Shown here in pieces: positions 63,310-64,000 of a stretch of DNA of 64,000 bases. The first letter of the stretch is position 1. Each line of letters starts with the position of its first letter. The translations under genes and the position numbers were made by a program. Under the pieces are notes generated by a model that saw only the letters and a list, made by a program, of their open reading frames with translations, made no database searches and was not told the origin of the DNA. This DNA is from Blautia sp. AF19-10LB (GTDB lineage Bacteria; Bacillota; Clostridia; Lachnospirales; Lachnospiraceae), in the NCBI RefSeq assembly GCF_003461245.1, contig NZ_QTWS01000018.1, positions 18,324-82,323 of the forward strand. Direction: 5' to 3'.

Positions 63310-63850
63310 AAAAACTATCTGTCATAAGTTTCCGAACAATATCCTTATCAAAATTCAGGCCCATCTTGCCGTCTTTGACTTCGAACAGGCTTCCTCCAAG
63401 CTGCTTTGCTCCTACCAGCATGTAGTTTGCCATCGCATCACAGCCGAACAATGCCTTGCCATCGTTTGGCTCGTCTGTCTGTTCATCCTCTGTCAGATAC
63501 TCACTGAGGTCGACGACTTTGCCCATCTCATCCAGTTTATAAGCTGTGTCCGCATATGCAGAAAAAATAGCCGGCATATCGGAAGCACCTACTTTTTCCT
63601 CTGCTGCTGCCATAACATTTGTTTCCAGGTCATTAACACTTCCCTGACTGGAACTCTCAACTACGATTCCCTTTTCCTTGCCGACTGTGTCATTAAAAGA
63701 ATCTACAAGCGCATTAAACGCATCAAGCTGTTCGCCGTTATAGTATGTCCACACAGTGAGCGTAACCGGTTCGGATGACTTACCGATACTGCCTCCACAT
63801 CCACTGAGAATTCCTGCCATCATTGCCATACCTGTCAGACATGCTATCAA
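63310..63850 (-). pseudogene. Decayed sugar-binding lipoprotein
   Basis: The frame shows a lipobox (GMAMMAGILSGCGG) and family 1 sugar-binder start EPVTLTVWTYYNGEQLDAFNALVDSF. It then jumps after DLSEYLTEDEQ into DGKALFGCDAMANYMLVGAKQLG, and breaks off at FDKDIVRKL where the spoVT leader begins. Its start codon is a weak TTG with no ribosome site, the likely original ATG having been lost, since KNKKL stands upstream without ATG. The family length is about 430 residues; only some 180 remain. A consensus promoter still precedes it. Confidence 0.75.
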
Positions 63851-63900
63851 CTTTTTATTTTTGTAAAAAATATTTTATTTCAATTGCCTGTTATCTGATA

Positions 63901-63929
63901 ATTATAGCATTTAATCCGCCTGGCTTCAA
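63901..63929 (-). promoter_or_regulatory. Promoter of the decayed binding-protein gene
   Basis: TTGAAG (63924-63929) and TATAAT (63901-63906) with a 17-base spacer on the minus strand. It may now drive spoVT by read-through. Confidence 0.7.
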
Positions 63930-63982
63930 CCTGATGAAATATGAACTACTCGGCAACTGAGTTACCAGAGCATCTGAAATCT

Positions 63983-64000
63983 GGCGGGATACCGCCTTTT
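63983..64000 (+). terminator. Terminator-like hairpin at the window end
   Basis: GGCGG pairs with CCGCC over GATA, then TTTT runs to the window edge. Its gene would lie outside or on the other side; within the window nothing upstream on the plus strand needs it. Confidence 0.4.

Noticed and set aside
1..64000. CRISPR array, prophage or integrase-type element
   Set aside because: No regularly spaced repeats, no phage structural or integrase genes; the only mobile-element trace is the IS4 remnant at 42006-42380.

Overview
The window looks like a low-to-mid GC Clostridia chromosome, most probably Lachnospiraceae. The reasons are Gram-positive purine-rich ribosome binding sites throughout, a SpoVT sporulation regulator, a pyruvate formate-lyase pair, a CcpA-type cre site, small proteins of Lachnospiraceae type, and a lysyl-tRNA synthetase with a C-terminal tRNA-binding domain. 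The genus is not claimed. Most genes lie on the minus strand.

Layout. 1-4.1 kb: a sugar ABC transporter (permease cut by the window edge, plus its binding protein), a small membrane protein and an AraC regulator. 4.1-8 kb: pflB-pflA with a strong promoter and palindromic operators, and a TetR regulator. 8.3-17.4 kb: a divergent Ter stress island, with a TerD protein and an AIM24 protein on the plus strand, and YceG, TelA, two TerD proteins and a calcium-type P-type ATPase on the minus strand. 17.5-19.9 kb: two U32-family proteins, one with a PilZ-like N-terminus. 20-26 kb: a GH32 sucrose hydrolase under a cre site, pgi, small proteins, and a NifX-like/FKBP fusion joined by a His/Cys-rich hinge.

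26-34.4 kb: an accessory region. A Ro/TROVE-like (DUF2828) protein is preceded by a 485-bp non-coding stretch that can close into an 18-bp long-range stem. It is followed by an HTH regulator, an ADP-ribosylglycohydrolase, a GmrSD-like nuclease, a vWA protein, a macrodomain protein and a small hydrolase. 34.4-41.8 kb: an amine or amino-acid oxidation locus with an HcnABC-like flavin/iron-sulfur dehydrogenase, an ornithine-cyclodeaminase-family protein, an AraC regulator, a divergent P-II protein and an APC permease. Its two transcription units share a 19-bp dyad and a leader hairpin.

42-64 kb: an IS4 remnant, then housekeeping genes: lysS-greA, dusB, birA, argF, an SPFH/NfeD pair, an rRNA methyltransferase, pfkA, dnaE, cvfB, a thioesterase, a GNAT acetyltransferase, tRNA-Gln, nicotinate phosphoribosyltransferase, DAHP synthase and spoVT. 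Two decayed genes are present: a PAS/GGDEF protein and a sugar-binding lipoprotein.

The most promising undescribed elements are the candidate structured RNA beside the Ro-like gene together with its ADP-ribose neighbours, the PilZ/U32 pair next to the Ter operon, and the paired regulatory module of the oxidation locus. All calls come from reading the sequence; no database search was run.
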